DNA of 64,000 nucleotides from CAKSST01 sp045535505 (GTDB lineage: Bacteria; Bacillota; Clostridia; Oscillospirales; Acutalibacteraceae): the NCBI GenBank assembly GCA_045535505.1, contig JAZSLU010000004.1:62001-126000 (forward strand), read 5' to 3'. Positions within the stretch are counted from its first letter, which is position 1; each line of letters begins with the position of its first letter. Made by a program: the position numbers and the translations under genes. The notes below the pieces were generated by a model. The model worked only from the letters and a program-made list of their open reading frames with translations. It searched no databases and was not told where the DNA came from. Below are positions 32,710 to 41,852 of the stretch, piece after piece.

Positions 32710-35253
32710 TTAAGGTCTTGAAATGTAAGGCGGCAACATTGCACAAAGAACACCTAACAGTTGTAACAGTAGAGCATAAACGGTTGTTATGCCGCCAATA
32801 TTGCCATAAAAGGTAAGCACGGCAGTAACCGCAATACCAAGTACGCTGAAAATTATGTACAATACCGACATAATTGCCGTAAGGCTTTTAACCTTTCCTG
32901 CGGCGCTAACGGCACCCAAAAGTCCGCAAATCGAATGGGTGTATGCGGCATGGGCTGAGGTGCTTTCCTGGTAATTGGTACTCGTTTTATAAGCTAAAGT
33001 TCCGTCGGTTCGCATCACCTTAACGCACTCTTTATACAAACCAAAATAATCACAAATCATATCGTCGGTTATATTAGGGTCGTTGGAGTTTACGATAATT
33101 GTAATACCTTTGTTGCAAAGGCGTCGCAATTCATAGGTGATTTCGCTGTTTGGTTTGTAGCAAACAGCCAACAACACACAAGCGTCTCCGTCACGAGCAA
33201 CATATACAGGGAAATAACCTTTTTCTAAAAGTGTGCGGTCGGTCTCAAGAGGAGGGATGGCAACAGAATGTGCCTCCATTAAGGTTCGGTTGCCGATAAG
33301 CAACTGGCAATCGTTGACCCAACCGCTTAATCCCATACGATATTCATATTTAATAGAGTCTGAAAGCGGAGATTTAGGTTCTTCATGTGCGGTGTTTGCA
33401 ATTTTTCTGAAAACAGGCGCAAGAGGATTGTTTGCGGCTTCGCACAAAACGGCGGCGTAAAGTATGGTTTCATCAAGCTTGTTGGGAGATAAAGGCTTAA
33501 TGCCGCCAAGTTGTACGCTTCCTTTTGGGAAAATGTCAAAGCAGTCAACCGCAACGGCGTTAACCTGTGAAAGCGTTTCGGCAGAACTGTGCCCTGCCAA
33601 CATTGCATTATAATAACCGAGTTTCTTTGCAGTAAGCCAAAGCGGTAAAGTGCTAATAAGTGTTACAAAAACAGGACAACCTAAAATTATTGTAAGGGCA
33701 AAAGCGGTTAAAGACATAGCCGCATTGCCAAAGAGGTAGAAACTCACACCAAAAATTATGGCAGCAGCTGAAAAGGCTATAAATGAACATATTGGAATAA
33801 TTTTGCCGTAAGGGGCAGGTGAATATGAATGCTTGATAAAATCGTTGACGTTAACGGTTTTTCTGCCGGCTGCCAACAATACGTCACCATCTATTGAATC
33901 GCCTGCCATAGTACGTGCGTTTTGGTCGCTTATTAAATCAACGGCAAATTTTTCTTTATTGTTTGCAATAGTGCGGAAATTTCTGAAAATACGTTTATAT
34001 TTGTCGCGTTTGCCAATAAGGGAAAAGGTTAAAAGCAGACCAAGCAACAAACAAAGATAAGGCATCTCAATTTGTGTGTTTACAGCGTTGAAAATGGAAT
34101 GTATTAAAGCGGCGCACATTGCAAATGCCAATGGCAATTCGGCTTGTTTTTCACTTTTAAAGATACCGCTAAAACCTGCTAACATACGTACATTGATAAC
34201 ACAAAGCAAAATGGTAGCAATTAAATTCAAGACGGGCTTTGAGACAAATGATTGGTCAATGACAAATAAAAACAGTATTGCAACAAGCTCTACAAGTAAA
34301 GACAAAAATAATCTTAAACCAATTTTGCCGCTACGTTTTTTAAGGTTTTCTCTAATTCTTTTGGCATCGTCAAGGCAGTTATATTCGTCCTCGTTGCAAG
34401 CTTTTGAGTCGTTATCAAATGAAACCTTAAACTTTACCTTTTCACGTTTGGGTTTTGCTGCGGCTTTGGAAGTTTTTTGTTGTTCAAGCGGCGCATAAAC
34501 CGTGTCACAAAATTCGTCGTCTATTGCTTTTAGGTTTGTGGTATCTTCATCAGCATAATAATGAAATTCCTGCGGGGATGAAGACATTTCAATTTCATCG
34601 GGAGCTGTAATAGGCGTAGTTAGAGAAATTGCTTTCATTTCAGCGTTTTTTTCGGCCTGTGCAAGAATGGTTTCAACGCTGTCAAGAGTATATAAAGGCT
34701 TTTTTTCAACCTCGGCAGATTTGCCGTTTTCGTCTAAGAAAAAACGCTTAAAAACACCCGTATCAAAGGCGTTTTTTTTCTTTTTTTCAGTCTTTTCTTC
34801 ATCGGCTGTTTCTTCTAATTCAATTTCTTGTGTAACCTGCGGTACAACCGAATTAAGAGTTTCTTTGTTGCTGGAAGAAATTTTTTCAATAATTCCATTC
34901 AATTCTTCTGATATAGAAATATCCCTCTTTATAACAAGGTCTTCGTTTAATATAACCTCTTCTTTGATTTCTGCCGAGTTGTTGACCATACGCTCAAAAA
35001 GGCGCTCAGAGGGCGCCACAATAACCTTGTTGTTATCAATTTGTTCGGGTTGTTCTTCATTTTGCCCCAAAATTTCACTTGCGGTTAAACCGTGTTCACA
35101 ATGGTTTTGAACATTCATAGGAGAAAAATCCCAAAAATCATCCTCCGGCTCAACCTCAACGGGAAGAATGCCCGAAGAGTTATCGTATGCGTTATCGTCG
35201 GAAAGGCCGTTCTTAGAAATTTTTTTCTTTGAAAACAAACCCATAAAACTCAC
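32710..35253 (-). CDS. P-type ATPase-like pseudoenzyme with long cytoplasmic N-terminus, 847 aa
   Basis: Residues 1 to ~300 are acidic, Lys/Glu-rich and probably disordered. The rest follows a P1B-ATPase plan with about eight membrane segments: four, an actuator-like loop, two more including G-C526-P527-V, a large cytoplasmic loop, then two. The nucleotide-binding domain is recognisable by NPLAPVFRKIAN and LIGNRTLMEA. However, DKTGTLTEG is replaced by D570-CFDIFPKG, the TGES loop is absent, and the TGD and GDGxND hinge motifs are not found. It therefore probably cannot be phosphorylated and may act as a receptor or regulator. It follows rlmB by 11 bp. The assignment to the fold is firm; the function is unknown. 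Confidence 0.75.
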   Translation of the reverse strand: MSFMGLFSKKKISKNGLSDDNAYDNSSGILPVEVEPEDDFWDFSPMNVQNHCEHGLTASEILGQNEEQPEQIDNNKVIVAPSERLFERMVNNSAEIKEEVILNEDLVIKRDISISEELNGIIEKISSSNKETLNSVVPQVTQEIELEETADEEKTEKKKKNAFDTGVFKRFFLDENGKSAEVEKKPLYTLDSVETILAQAEKNAEMKAISLTTPITAPDEIEMSSSPQEFHYYADEDTTNLKAIDDEFCDTVYAPLEQQKTSKAAAKPKREKVKFKVSFDNDSKACNEDEYNCLDDAKRIRENLKKRSGKIGLRLFLSLLVELVAILFLFVIDQSFVSKPVLNLIATILLCVINVRMLAGFSGIFKSEKQAELPLAFAMCAALIHSIFNAVNTQIEMPYLCLLLGLLLTFSLIGKRDKYKRIFRNFRTIANNKEKFAVDLISDQNARTMAGDSIDGDVLLAAGRKTVNVNDFIKHSYSPAPYGKIIPICSFIAFSAAAIIFGVSFYLFGNAAMSLTAFALTIILGCPVFVTLISTLPLWLTAKKLGYYNAMLAGHSSAETLSQVNAVAVDCFDIFPKGSVQLGGIKPLSPNKLDETILYAAVLCEAANNPLAPVFRKIANTAHEEPKSPLSDSIKYEYRMGLSGWVNDCQLLIGNRTLMEAHSVAIPPLETDRTLLEKGYFPVYVARDGDACVLLAVCYKPNSEITYELRRLCNKGITIIVNSNDPNITDDMICDYFGLYKECVKVMRTDGTLAYKTSTNYQESTSAHAAYTHSICGLLGAVSAAGKVKSLTAIMSVLYIIFSVLGIAVTAVLTFYGNIGGITTVYALLLQLLGVLCAMLPPYISRP

Positions 35254-35264
35254 TTCCTAAAAAA

Positions 35265-36011
35265 TTAATTGTTTCTTTGCTTTGCTGCTTGGAACATCAT
35301 AATGCCGGCGGCAACAGATGCATTAAGAGAATTTATTTTGCCATACATAGGTATGCTTACAATTTTATCGCAGGTTTTTGCAACCAACCTACCCATACCG
35401 CTGCCCTCGTTGCCGATAACCAATGCTAATGGTCCGGTAAAATCAACTGTCGAGATATCCTCGCCGTCCATATCAGCGCCAAACACCCAAACGCCGCGTT
35501 CTTTTAATTTTTCAATCTCATTTACAAGGTTTGTAACTCTGGCAACCTTAACATATTCTAAAGCGCCGCTTGAGGTTTTTGCTACCGTCGCATTTAATGA
35601 AGCGCTTCTGCGTTCGGGAATTATCACACCGTGAACACGGCAGGTTTCGGCAGTGCGAATTATTGCGCCCAAGTTATGAGGGTCTTCTATGCCGTCGCAA
35701 ATTATAATAAAGGGTGCTTCATTTGCATCCTTTGCGCTTTGCAATATTGCTTCAACACTTGAATATTCGGTTGCGGCAACCGTAAGCACAAGGCCTTGAT
35801 GAACAGCGTTGCCTGTTATTGCATCAAGTTTTGCAACAGGAACTTCTTTTATAGGTATGCCTGCACTTTTGCAACGGGCAATAATACCGCCCGCACCGGC
35901 AAGAGCGTTTTTGGTTATCATCAAACGGTCAACCGTTCTGCCTGAGCGCAAAGCCTCAGTTACGGCGTTACGTCCGAATATAATATCAGTTTTAATGGCA
36001 CCGTTTTCCAT
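35265..36011 (-). CDS. rlmB: TrmH/RlmB-family 23S rRNA ribose methyltransferase, 248 aa
   Basis: This SPOUT (trefoil-knot) enzyme methylates ribose 2'-OH, with G2251 of 23S rRNA the usual RlmB target. An N-terminal L30e-like substrate-binding domain (IIFGRNAVTEALRSG) is followed by the SPOUT motifs DGIEDPHNLGAIIRTAE, GPLALVIGNEGSGM and SIPMYGKINSLNASVAAGI. The start at 36011 (MENGAIK) has GTGAGG upstream; the longer in-frame start lies in the promoter region. Confidence 0.94.
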   Translation of the reverse strand: MENGAIKTDIIFGRNAVTEALRSGRTVDRLMITKNALAGAGGIIARCKSAGIPIKEVPVAKLDAITGNAVHQGLVLTVAATEYSSVEAILQSAKDANEAPFIIICDGIEDPHNLGAIIRTAETCRVHGVIIPERRSASLNATVAKTSSGALEYVKVARVTNLVNEIEKLKERGVWVFGADMDGEDISTVDFTGPLALVIGNEGSGMGRLVAKTCDKIVSIPMYGKINSLNASVAAGIMMFQAAKQRNN

Positions 36012-36222
36012 ATTTGCCTCACTTGTGTAAAAATTGTATAAATACAATGTAATTATACCATATGTAGTTAATAAATAAAAGTATATATTTTGTAAATATA
36101 CAACTTTTTTATACCATTTTTTTATTTTTTTGTAAAAGAATGTTATTAAATATAACCCATTTAAAATTTTTTACAATAATTTGCCCTGCCTTTACAGATA
36201 ATATAAAAAAGGAGTGCAAAAA

Positions 36223-37488
36223 ATGAAAGAAATAAAAATTGTTAATGTTAAGGGATATCAAATGCTTGATTCTCGCTCAAATCCAACAGTCGCTGCAAGG
36301 GTAGTTTTAAGCGATCAAAGTGAGGGGTTTGCTCTTTGTCCGTCCGGAGCATCAACAGGGCGTTTTGAAGCGGTTGAATTGCGTGATAAAAATCCTTCCG
36401 TATATAACGGTAAGAGCGTTATGGGTGCCGTAAAAAATATAAACGAGGTAATTTCAAAAGCTTTGTGCGGACAAGATGCATTTAATCAACAGGATATTGA
36501 CCGGTTGCTTTGTGCGCTTGACGGCACAGAAAACAAATCACAGTTAGGAGCAAATGCAATTTTGGCGGTATCTCTGGCCGCCGCACGTGCTGCAGCGGCG
36601 AGTGTTAAGCTACCGCTTTACAGATATCTTGGCGGTGCGCAGGGCAACCTTTTGCCTGTACCAATGATGAACATTTTAAATGGCGGTGCTCATGCGGCAA
36701 ATAACATTGATATTCAAGAGTTTATGATTGTTCCTTACAAAGCCCATACTTTCGAGGAAGCAATGCGTGTCGGCACCGAGGTTTATCATAGCCTCAAAAA
36801 AAGTATAGAGTCAAAACATCTATCTTCAGCGGTTGGTGACGAGGGAGGATTTGCTCCAAATCTTGATAGCGATGAAGAGGCGATTGAACTTATACTTGAT
36901 GCCGCGCAAAAGTGCGGACATCTTGACAATATTAAAATTGCGCTTGACTGTGCCACATCAGAGTGGTATGGTCAAGGCGGATACACCATGCCTAAAAGGC
37001 AGTTGTGCTATAATGCAAAACAACTTGCAGATTATTGGGAGCGTCTTTGCGATAAATATCCAATCATTTCAATAGAAGACGGTATGGCAGAGGATGACTT
37101 TGAGGGTTGGCGAGCCTTAACCCAAAGACTTGGAGAGCGCATACAACTTGTTGGTGACGATTTGTTTGTTACCAATCAAAACCGTTTTGAGTTTGGTGTA
37201 GAAAACGGTTGCGCCAATGCAATTTTAATAAAACCGAATCAAATAGGAACGTTAAGCGAAACCATTCAGGTTACGGTTAACGCCAGAAATAGAGGATATA
37301 AAACCATTATGTCCCATCGCTCAGGTGAAACCGAAGACGCATTTATTGCCGATTTGGCGGTGGCACTCAACTGTGGTCAAATTAAAACGGGCGCACCTTG
37401 TCGAAGTGAGCGTGTTGCAAAATATAACCGCCTTTTGATGATAGAGCATCAGTTAAACAAAAATGATACGTTAAGCGTATCATTTTAA
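36223..37488 (+). CDS. eno: Enolase, somewhat divergent, 421 aa
   Basis: Enolase interconverts 2-phosphoglycerate and phosphoenolpyruvate. Key parts are present: PSGASTGRFEAVELRD, NGGAHAANNIDIQEFMI, SAVGDEGGFAPNL, SIEDGMAEDD, ILIKPNQIGTLSET (catalytic Lys) and SHRSGETEDAFIADLAV. Departures from the norm are DSRSNPTVA for DSRGNPTVE and GGAHAANN for GGEHADNN, so this may be a second, specialised enolase. The ATG at 36223 has an AAAGGAG Shine-Dalgarno; an upstream GTG overlaps that RBS. Its end overlaps the convergent YgjP-like gene by 9 bp. Confidence 0.93.
   Translation: MKEIKIVNVKGYQMLDSRSNPTVAARVVLSDQSEGFALCPSGASTGRFEAVELRDKNPSVYNGKSVMGAVKNINEVISKALCGQDAFNQQDIDRLLCALDGTENKSQLGANAILAVSLAAARAAAASVKLPLYRYLGGAQGNLLPVPMMNILNGGAHAANNIDIQEFMIVPYKAHTFEEAMRVGTEVYHSLKKSIESKHLSSAVGDEGGFAPNLDSDEEAIELILDAAQKCGHLDNIKIALDCATSEWYGQGGYTMPKRQLCYNAKQLADYWERLCDKYPIISIEDGMAEDDFEGWRALTQRLGERIQLVGDDLFVTNQNRFEFGVENGCANAILIKPNQIGTLSETIQVTVNARNRGYKTIMSHRSGETEDAFIADLAVALNCGQIKTGAPCRSERVAKYNRLLMIEHQLNKNDTLSVSF
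37460..37486. terminator. Bidirectional hairpin at overlapping convergent ends
   Basis: AAAATGATACG pairs with CGTATCATTTT around TTAAG. It contains the last codons of the enolase gene and the stop of the minus-strand gene, with T-runs either side. Confidence 0.7.
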
Positions 37489-37980
37489 AAGTTTTTTTAG
37501 TTGTTTATAGTTTGGTGAATGCTTTTGCACCAAGTCCCAAAAAGATTTTTGGTGATGGTGATGCACGGTATGGCAAAGTTCATGAATAATAACGTAATCT
37601 ATTACTTGTCTGGGGTATTGCATAAGACGGCAAGAAAAACAAAGCGAATTAGTAGGACTGCAGCTGCCGAAACGGGTGGCTGCAGTTGTTATTTTAACGC
37701 CTTTACAATAAAGTCCTGTTTGCAAACATAGTTCCGCAACACGAGCGGGAATATATTGCTGTGCTTGTGCTTTTAACTCGTTAAGTTGTTCTTTGGTCAA
37801 GACGGGTTTTTGTTTTGCGGTTTGCAGATGATTGTCAATCCATTTTTGGTGTGAGGCAATAAATTTTTCTATTGTTTTGTTGGTTGCAAAAAAAGGCGCA
37901 CGCACCAAAACCTTTGCATCGCGGGTTATCTCAATGCAAAGTGTTTTTCTTGACGAACGTTTAATTTCATACTCTGTCAA
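37480..37980 (-). CDS. YgjP/SprT-like zinc metallopeptidase-domain protein, 166 aa
   Basis: A small M48-like domain of the YgjP (DUF45) family. The metal-binding HELCHTVHHHHQKSFW gives HExxH plus a downstream His, and TRFGSCSPTNSLCFSCRLMQYP is the family signature. The N-terminal strand-rich part (IKRSSRKTLCIEI) is also conserved. Homologues are often linked to restriction loci or housekeeping; no specific role is known. There are no membrane segments. Confidence 0.88.
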   Translation of the reverse strand: MTEYEIKRSSRKTLCIEITRDAKVLVRAPFFATNKTIEKFIASHQKWIDNHLQTAKQKPVLTKEQLNELKAQAQQYIPARVAELCLQTGLYCKGVKITTAATRFGSCSPTNSLCFSCRLMQYPRQVIDYVIIHELCHTVHHHHQKSFWDLVQKHSPNYKQLKKLLK

Positions 37981-38051
37981 AATTGCTTCACCGCCTTTAC
38001 TTTATTGTAACATATAAACGCCAAGTTGTGTACCGCTAAAATTTATCATCC

Positions 38052-38080
38052 TTGACAAAACATATAAAATATATTATTTT
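38052..38080 (+). promoter_or_regulatory. Probable promoter for the sugar-transferase operon
   Basis: TTGACA (38052-38057), with TATTTT (38075-38080) after a 17-bp spacer in a very AT-rich stretch; the exact -10 is ambiguous. Confidence 0.55.
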
Positions 38081-38119
38081 ATATTATGGTAGTTTATGTA
38101 AAAAAGGGCTTGTTGTAAA

Positions 38120-39469
38120 ATGAAAAGAATTATAAAATTTCGCAAATCAATAATGCTTTTAGTTAAGGCGCTTATAGTGGCTTCTATGACCTGCGCCTTT
38201 GTTGATATATGGAGAAATTTTTACCCTCAATCAGTCTTTAGCCTAAGGGGCAACTATATTGTTGTTTTGGCTTATGTGCTCATATTTTTCACCTTTACAA
38301 ATTTGTATGGCGGTTTTAGCATAGGCTTTTTAAGATTGCACGAAATAATATACAGTTTTGCGCTCTCAACAACCTTTACCAATGGCATAATGTATCTTAT
38401 TTTCTGCCTTATAGCAAGACAAATGTTGCCTGTGTGGCCTACTGCTATAAGCATAATCTGTCAGTTTGCTCTGGCGATTATCGGAACCTATTGTGCTAAC
38501 GGAATTTATTTTGGTATAAATAAATCGCGTAGGATATTAGCGCTTTATTCAAATGTCGAAACTGGCAAAAACATTGTTAAAAAGATGTCTTTAATACCCG
38601 AAAAATATTGGATTGAGCAGGCAATTTGTATAAACGATAAGAAGGTTGAAGAACTTAAAAAAATTATTGATAATTATGGTTCGGTATTGCTTTGTGATAT
38701 TATACATTCAACCGAGAACGAACTGCTCACGTATTGCTATTCGCAAAAAAAGCGTATCTATATATTGCCTTCAAGCAATGATATAATTATTAACAACTGC
38801 CACATGAGCCAGGTGTTTGATACACCTATTTTGCTTTGCCGCAACCGTGGTTTAACCATGGAGCAGATGATAATAAAGCGTCTTATGGACCTTGCTATGT
38901 CGGGCATCGGCATAATTTTAACATCGCCTATTATGGCATTAACCGCCCTCGCAATAAAGATGAGCAATGACGGTCCCATTTTGTTTAAGCAAAACAGAAT
39001 TACTGCTGACGGAAAAATCTTTAATGTTTTAAAATTTCGCTCAATGGTGTACAATCCCGGTGGACGTGACACAAAGGGCGCAACCGACAATGATGACCGC
39101 ATAACAAAAGTGGGTAAAATAATAAGACGATTGCGTATTGATGAACTGCCTCAACTTTTCAATATAATAAAGGGAGATATGTCGATAGTAGGTCCTCGTC
39201 CCGAGCGTATTGAAAATGTATATAACTACACCGAAAAACTGCCCGAGTTCAGTCATCGTCAGAGAATGAAGGCGGGTCTTACTGGTTACGCACAGATATA
39301 CGGCAAGTATAATACCAGCCCCGAGGATAAACTTAATATGGATTTAACGTATATTGAAAAATATTCCCTCTTGCTTGACATTAAGTTAATCTTAATGACT
39401 ATAAAAATATTATTTATGAAGGAAAGCACAGAAGGCTTTGCCGAAACAAAAGAGGAGGAAAACAACTAA
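38120..39469 (+). CDS. Polyprenyl-phosphate sugar-1-phosphate transferase (bacterial sugar transferase), 449 aa
   Basis: The N-terminal half has four membrane segments (about 10-150) and a CoA-binding-like cytoplasmic domain. The C-terminal half is the bacterial sugar transferase domain: a re-entrant hydrophobic segment, LFKQNRITADGKIFNVLKFRSM, IRRLRIDELPQLFNIIKGDMSIVGPRPE, and YIEKYSLLLDIKLILMTI. It would load a sugar phosphate onto undecaprenyl phosphate to start a polysaccharide or glycan. The nucleotidyltransferase gene overlaps its stop (TAATG). Confidence 0.93.
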   Translation: MKRIIKFRKSIMLLVKALIVASMTCAFVDIWRNFYPQSVFSLRGNYIVVLAYVLIFFTFTNLYGGFSIGFLRLHEIIYSFALSTTFTNGIMYLIFCLIARQMLPVWPTAISIICQFALAIIGTYCANGIYFGINKSRRILALYSNVETGKNIVKKMSLIPEKYWIEQAICINDKKVEELKKIIDNYGSVLLCDIIHSTENELLTYCYSQKKRIYILPSSNDIIINNCHMSQVFDTPILLCRNRGLTMEQMIIKRLMDLAMSGIGIILTSPIMALTALAIKMSNDGPILFKQNRITADGKIFNVLKFRSMVYNPGGRDTKGATDNDDRITKVGKIIRRLRIDELPQLFNIIKGDMSIVGPRPERIENVYNYTEKLPEFSHRQRMKAGLTGYAQIYGKYNTSPEDKLNMDLTYIEKYSLLLDIKLILMTIKILFMKESTEGFAETKEEENN

Positions 39470-40350
39470 TGAAAAAGTTTGAAGCGACTCTTATAATTAT
39501 GGCTGCGGGTATGGGCAGCCGCTTTGGCGGACTTAAACAAGCAGAACCCGTTGGAAAAGACGGACAGGCAATTGTTGACTATTCGGTGTATGACGCTATA
39601 AAAGCAGGTTTTACAAAGATTGTTTTTGTTATAAAAGAAAGCATAAAGGATGACTTTTTAGAACTTGTTGGTAAGCGAATTGAAAAAATTGCCGATGTAG
39701 AGTATGTTTATCAAGAACTTGATAAACTGCCAAAAGGTTTTACTGTGCCAAACGAGCGAGTGAAACCTTGGGGCACAGGTCATGCCGTATTGTGTTGCAG
39801 GGATGTTGTGAAAACACCGTTTGCGGTTATCAATGCTGACGATTTTTATGGCGCAAATGCATTCAAGCAAATTTATGAATCGTTAAAGAATGATAATAAC
39901 AATTACAGTATGGTCGGCTTCCGTTTAGGGAATACTTTGACCGAAAACGGTACCGTTTCTCGCGGTGTATGTGAAGTTAGAGACGGCAAACTGCAAGGCG
40001 TTGACGAATGTCCAAAAATTGATAGCCGTTGCCGTGTTTCAAAAGACGGCGGTAACACCTGGAAACAACTCAGCCCTGACAGCGTTGTTTCAATGAATAT
40101 GTGGGGATTCTCATTAGACTTTTTTGATTATCTTGAAAAAGGTTTTAAAGAATTTTTGAGCAATCCCGCAAACCTTGAAAAAACCGAGTTTTACGTGCCT
40201 TTGATGGTTGATGAGCTTATAAAAACCGGCGAAAAAGAGGTTGACGTTTGTGTTGCAGAAGATAAATGGTACGGCGTTACCTATAAAGAGGATAAAGATG
40301 CCGTTGTAAAAGCTCTTGCCGAGATGACACAGTACGATAATATGTATTAA
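39469..40350 (+). CDS. Sugar nucleotidyltransferase, 293 aa
   Basis: A nucleotidyltransferase of the GT-A fold: MAAGMGSRFGGLKQAEPVGKDGQ is the nucleotide-binding loop, and PWGTGHAVL and VINADDFYG hold the metal-binding aspartate. It resembles UTP-glucose-1-phosphate-type enzymes but lacks their usual C-terminal tail. The sugar cannot be named. It is coupled to the sugar transferase gene by a one-base overlap, so it may supply its activated substrate. Confidence 0.85.
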   Translation: MKKFEATLIIMAAGMGSRFGGLKQAEPVGKDGQAIVDYSVYDAIKAGFTKIVFVIKESIKDDFLELVGKRIEKIADVEYVYQELDKLPKGFTVPNERVKPWGTGHAVLCCRDVVKTPFAVINADDFYGANAFKQIYESLKNDNNNYSMVGFRLGNTLTENGTVSRGVCEVRDGKLQGVDECPKIDSRCRVSKDGGNTWKQLSPDSVVSMNMWGFSLDFFDYLEKGFKEFLSNPANLEKTEFYVPLMVDELIKTGEKEVDVCVAEDKWYGVTYKEDKDAVVKALAEMTQYDNMY

Positions 40351-40385
40351 AAAAATAAAACCCTTGAAAAAGGGTTTTATTTTTT
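40351..40385. terminator. Bidirectional terminator
   Basis: AAAAATAAAACCCTT and AAGGGTTTTATTTTT form a perfect stem with a GAAA loop between convergent genes. Confidence 0.92.
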
Positions 40386-40388
40386 GTC

Positions 40389-41738
40389 TTAATAATCCTT
40401 AATTTTTTCTAACAGTGCAACAGTTTCAACATGCGCCGTTCTTGGAAAAAGGTCGGCGGCGGTTGCATTTACAGTTTTATATCCGAGCTCAAAAAAACGC
40501 TGACAGTCACGTGCTAATGTGGCGGGGTCGCACGAAATATATACAACTCGTTTTGGCGCAAAGCCTTGGGCAACGGTTGTGATAACCTCAGCAGAACAGC
40601 CTTTGCGGGGAGGGTCAAGAATAACTACATCAGGCTTTATGCCCTCGTCGTTTAATTGTTTTGCCGCATCGCAGGCGTCTGCACATATAAAACGTGCGTT
40701 TTCAATGTTGTTTTGTTTAGCGTTAAACTGTGCGTCACGCACCGCTTGAGGTATAATTTCAACGCCGATAACCGCTTTAGCTCGTTTTGCCATAGAAAGA
40801 CCTATGGCACCTGCACCGCAGTATAAATCGAGCAAAATTTTGCCATCGGGCTGCGCAAGGTCGGTGGCTTTCTGGTACAACTTTTGTGCCATTGTTCTGT
40901 TAACCTGATAAAAAGACAAAGCAGAAATGCGGATTTTAATGCCGCAGATAATATCGGTTATATAGCCACTGCCGTAAAGAGTTTTGCATTTATCAGACAA
41001 AATTACGTTGGTATCTTTTTGGTTTATGTTTATAACAAGGGTACAAAATTCATTCGGCAAGGCTTCTTTTAATGCGGTAATAAGACTGTCACTTGCGGGT
41101 AAGTTTTTAGTGTTTATAACAAGTGCTACCATAAGTTGATTGGTGCTTTCAGCAAAGCGTAGATAAATGTGGCGCACAACACCTTTGCCATTTGTTTCGT
41201 CATAGCCTAAAATGTTATTTTGTTTCATCCACTTTTTAATTGTATTTAAAGCGTGCGTAAAAATTTCGGGTTGTAGGCGGCAATCATCACAGGGCACAAT
41301 GCGGTGAGAATGACGTGCAAAAAAACCGACGTTGCCACAAATATCAACAGGATATTGCGCCTTGTTGCGATAGCGGCTGTCTTTGTCGCTTAAAATTTCA
41401 TTTACAGGCACATCGAGTTTTGCGATATGTGTAAAAGCGTCTTCTACAATTTGGCGTTTTTGTTCAAGTTCGCAATCGTAATCAAGATGGCCGAAAATGC
41501 AACCGCCGCATTTTAGTGATACGGGGCATAAAGGCTCAATGCGGTGAGGAGAACTTTCTAAAATCTGCTCAATTTTTCCATAAGCACAATTGCGCTTAAC
41601 CTTTAAAATTTTTACACTCAAAAGTTCACCGCGCAGACCGCCAGGCACAAAAATGACAAGCCCATCGTGTTTGCAGACAGCACTGCCTTCGGCTGTGCAA
41701 TCTTCAACGCGTAAAGTTAAAATCTCGTTCTTTTGCAT
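40389..41738 (-). CDS. rlmD: 23S rRNA (uracil-5-)-methyltransferase RlmD/RlmCD, 449 aa
   Basis: An SAM-dependent m5U methyltransferase. It has an N-terminal TRAM domain (LRVEDCTAEGSAVCKHDG), iron-sulphur cysteines in CPVSLKCGGCIFGHLDY, a Rossmann core with LLDLYCGAGAIGLSMA, DPPRKGC, and the catalytic Cys in VYISCDPATLARD. The firmicute enzyme often modifies both U747 and U1939. A RNA-base general base sits in HVETVALL. Confidence 0.94.
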   Translation of the reverse strand: MQKNEILTLRVEDCTAEGSAVCKHDGLVIFVPGGLRGELLSVKILKVKRNCAYGKIEQILESSPHRIEPLCPVSLKCGGCIFGHLDYDCELEQKRQIVEDAFTHIAKLDVPVNEILSDKDSRYRNKAQYPVDICGNVGFFARHSHRIVPCDDCRLQPEIFTHALNTIKKWMKQNNILGYDETNGKGVVRHIYLRFAESTNQLMVALVINTKNLPASDSLITALKEALPNEFCTLVININQKDTNVILSDKCKTLYGSGYITDIICGIKIRISALSFYQVNRTMAQKLYQKATDLAQPDGKILLDLYCGAGAIGLSMAKRAKAVIGVEIIPQAVRDAQFNAKQNNIENARFICADACDAAKQLNDEGIKPDVVILDPPRKGCSAEVITTVAQGFAPKRVVYISCDPATLARDCQRFFELGYKTVNATAADLFPRTAHVETVALLEKIKDY

Positions 41739-41807
41739 TATCTCACCCCTTTATATAACCACTTTATTCTACCATAAAACAAGGTGTATTGCAAACAAAA
41801 AGGCTTA

Positions 41808-41835
41808 TTGACAAAAAATAAAATGGCAATATAAT
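41808..41835 (+). promoter_or_regulatory. Consensus promoter for HAD-IIA gene
   Basis: TTGACA (41808-41813) and TATAAT (41830-41835), 16-bp spacer. Initiation near 41842 makes the ATG at 41841 unusable, supporting GTG 41853 as the start. Confidence 0.8.
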
Positions 41836-41852
41836 TAATTATGGTGATAAAC

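Noticed and set aside
32710..35253. Plus-strand open frames opposite the P-type ATPase-like gene
   Set aside because: They are short, lack RBSs and show no protein family features; shadows of the minus-strand gene.
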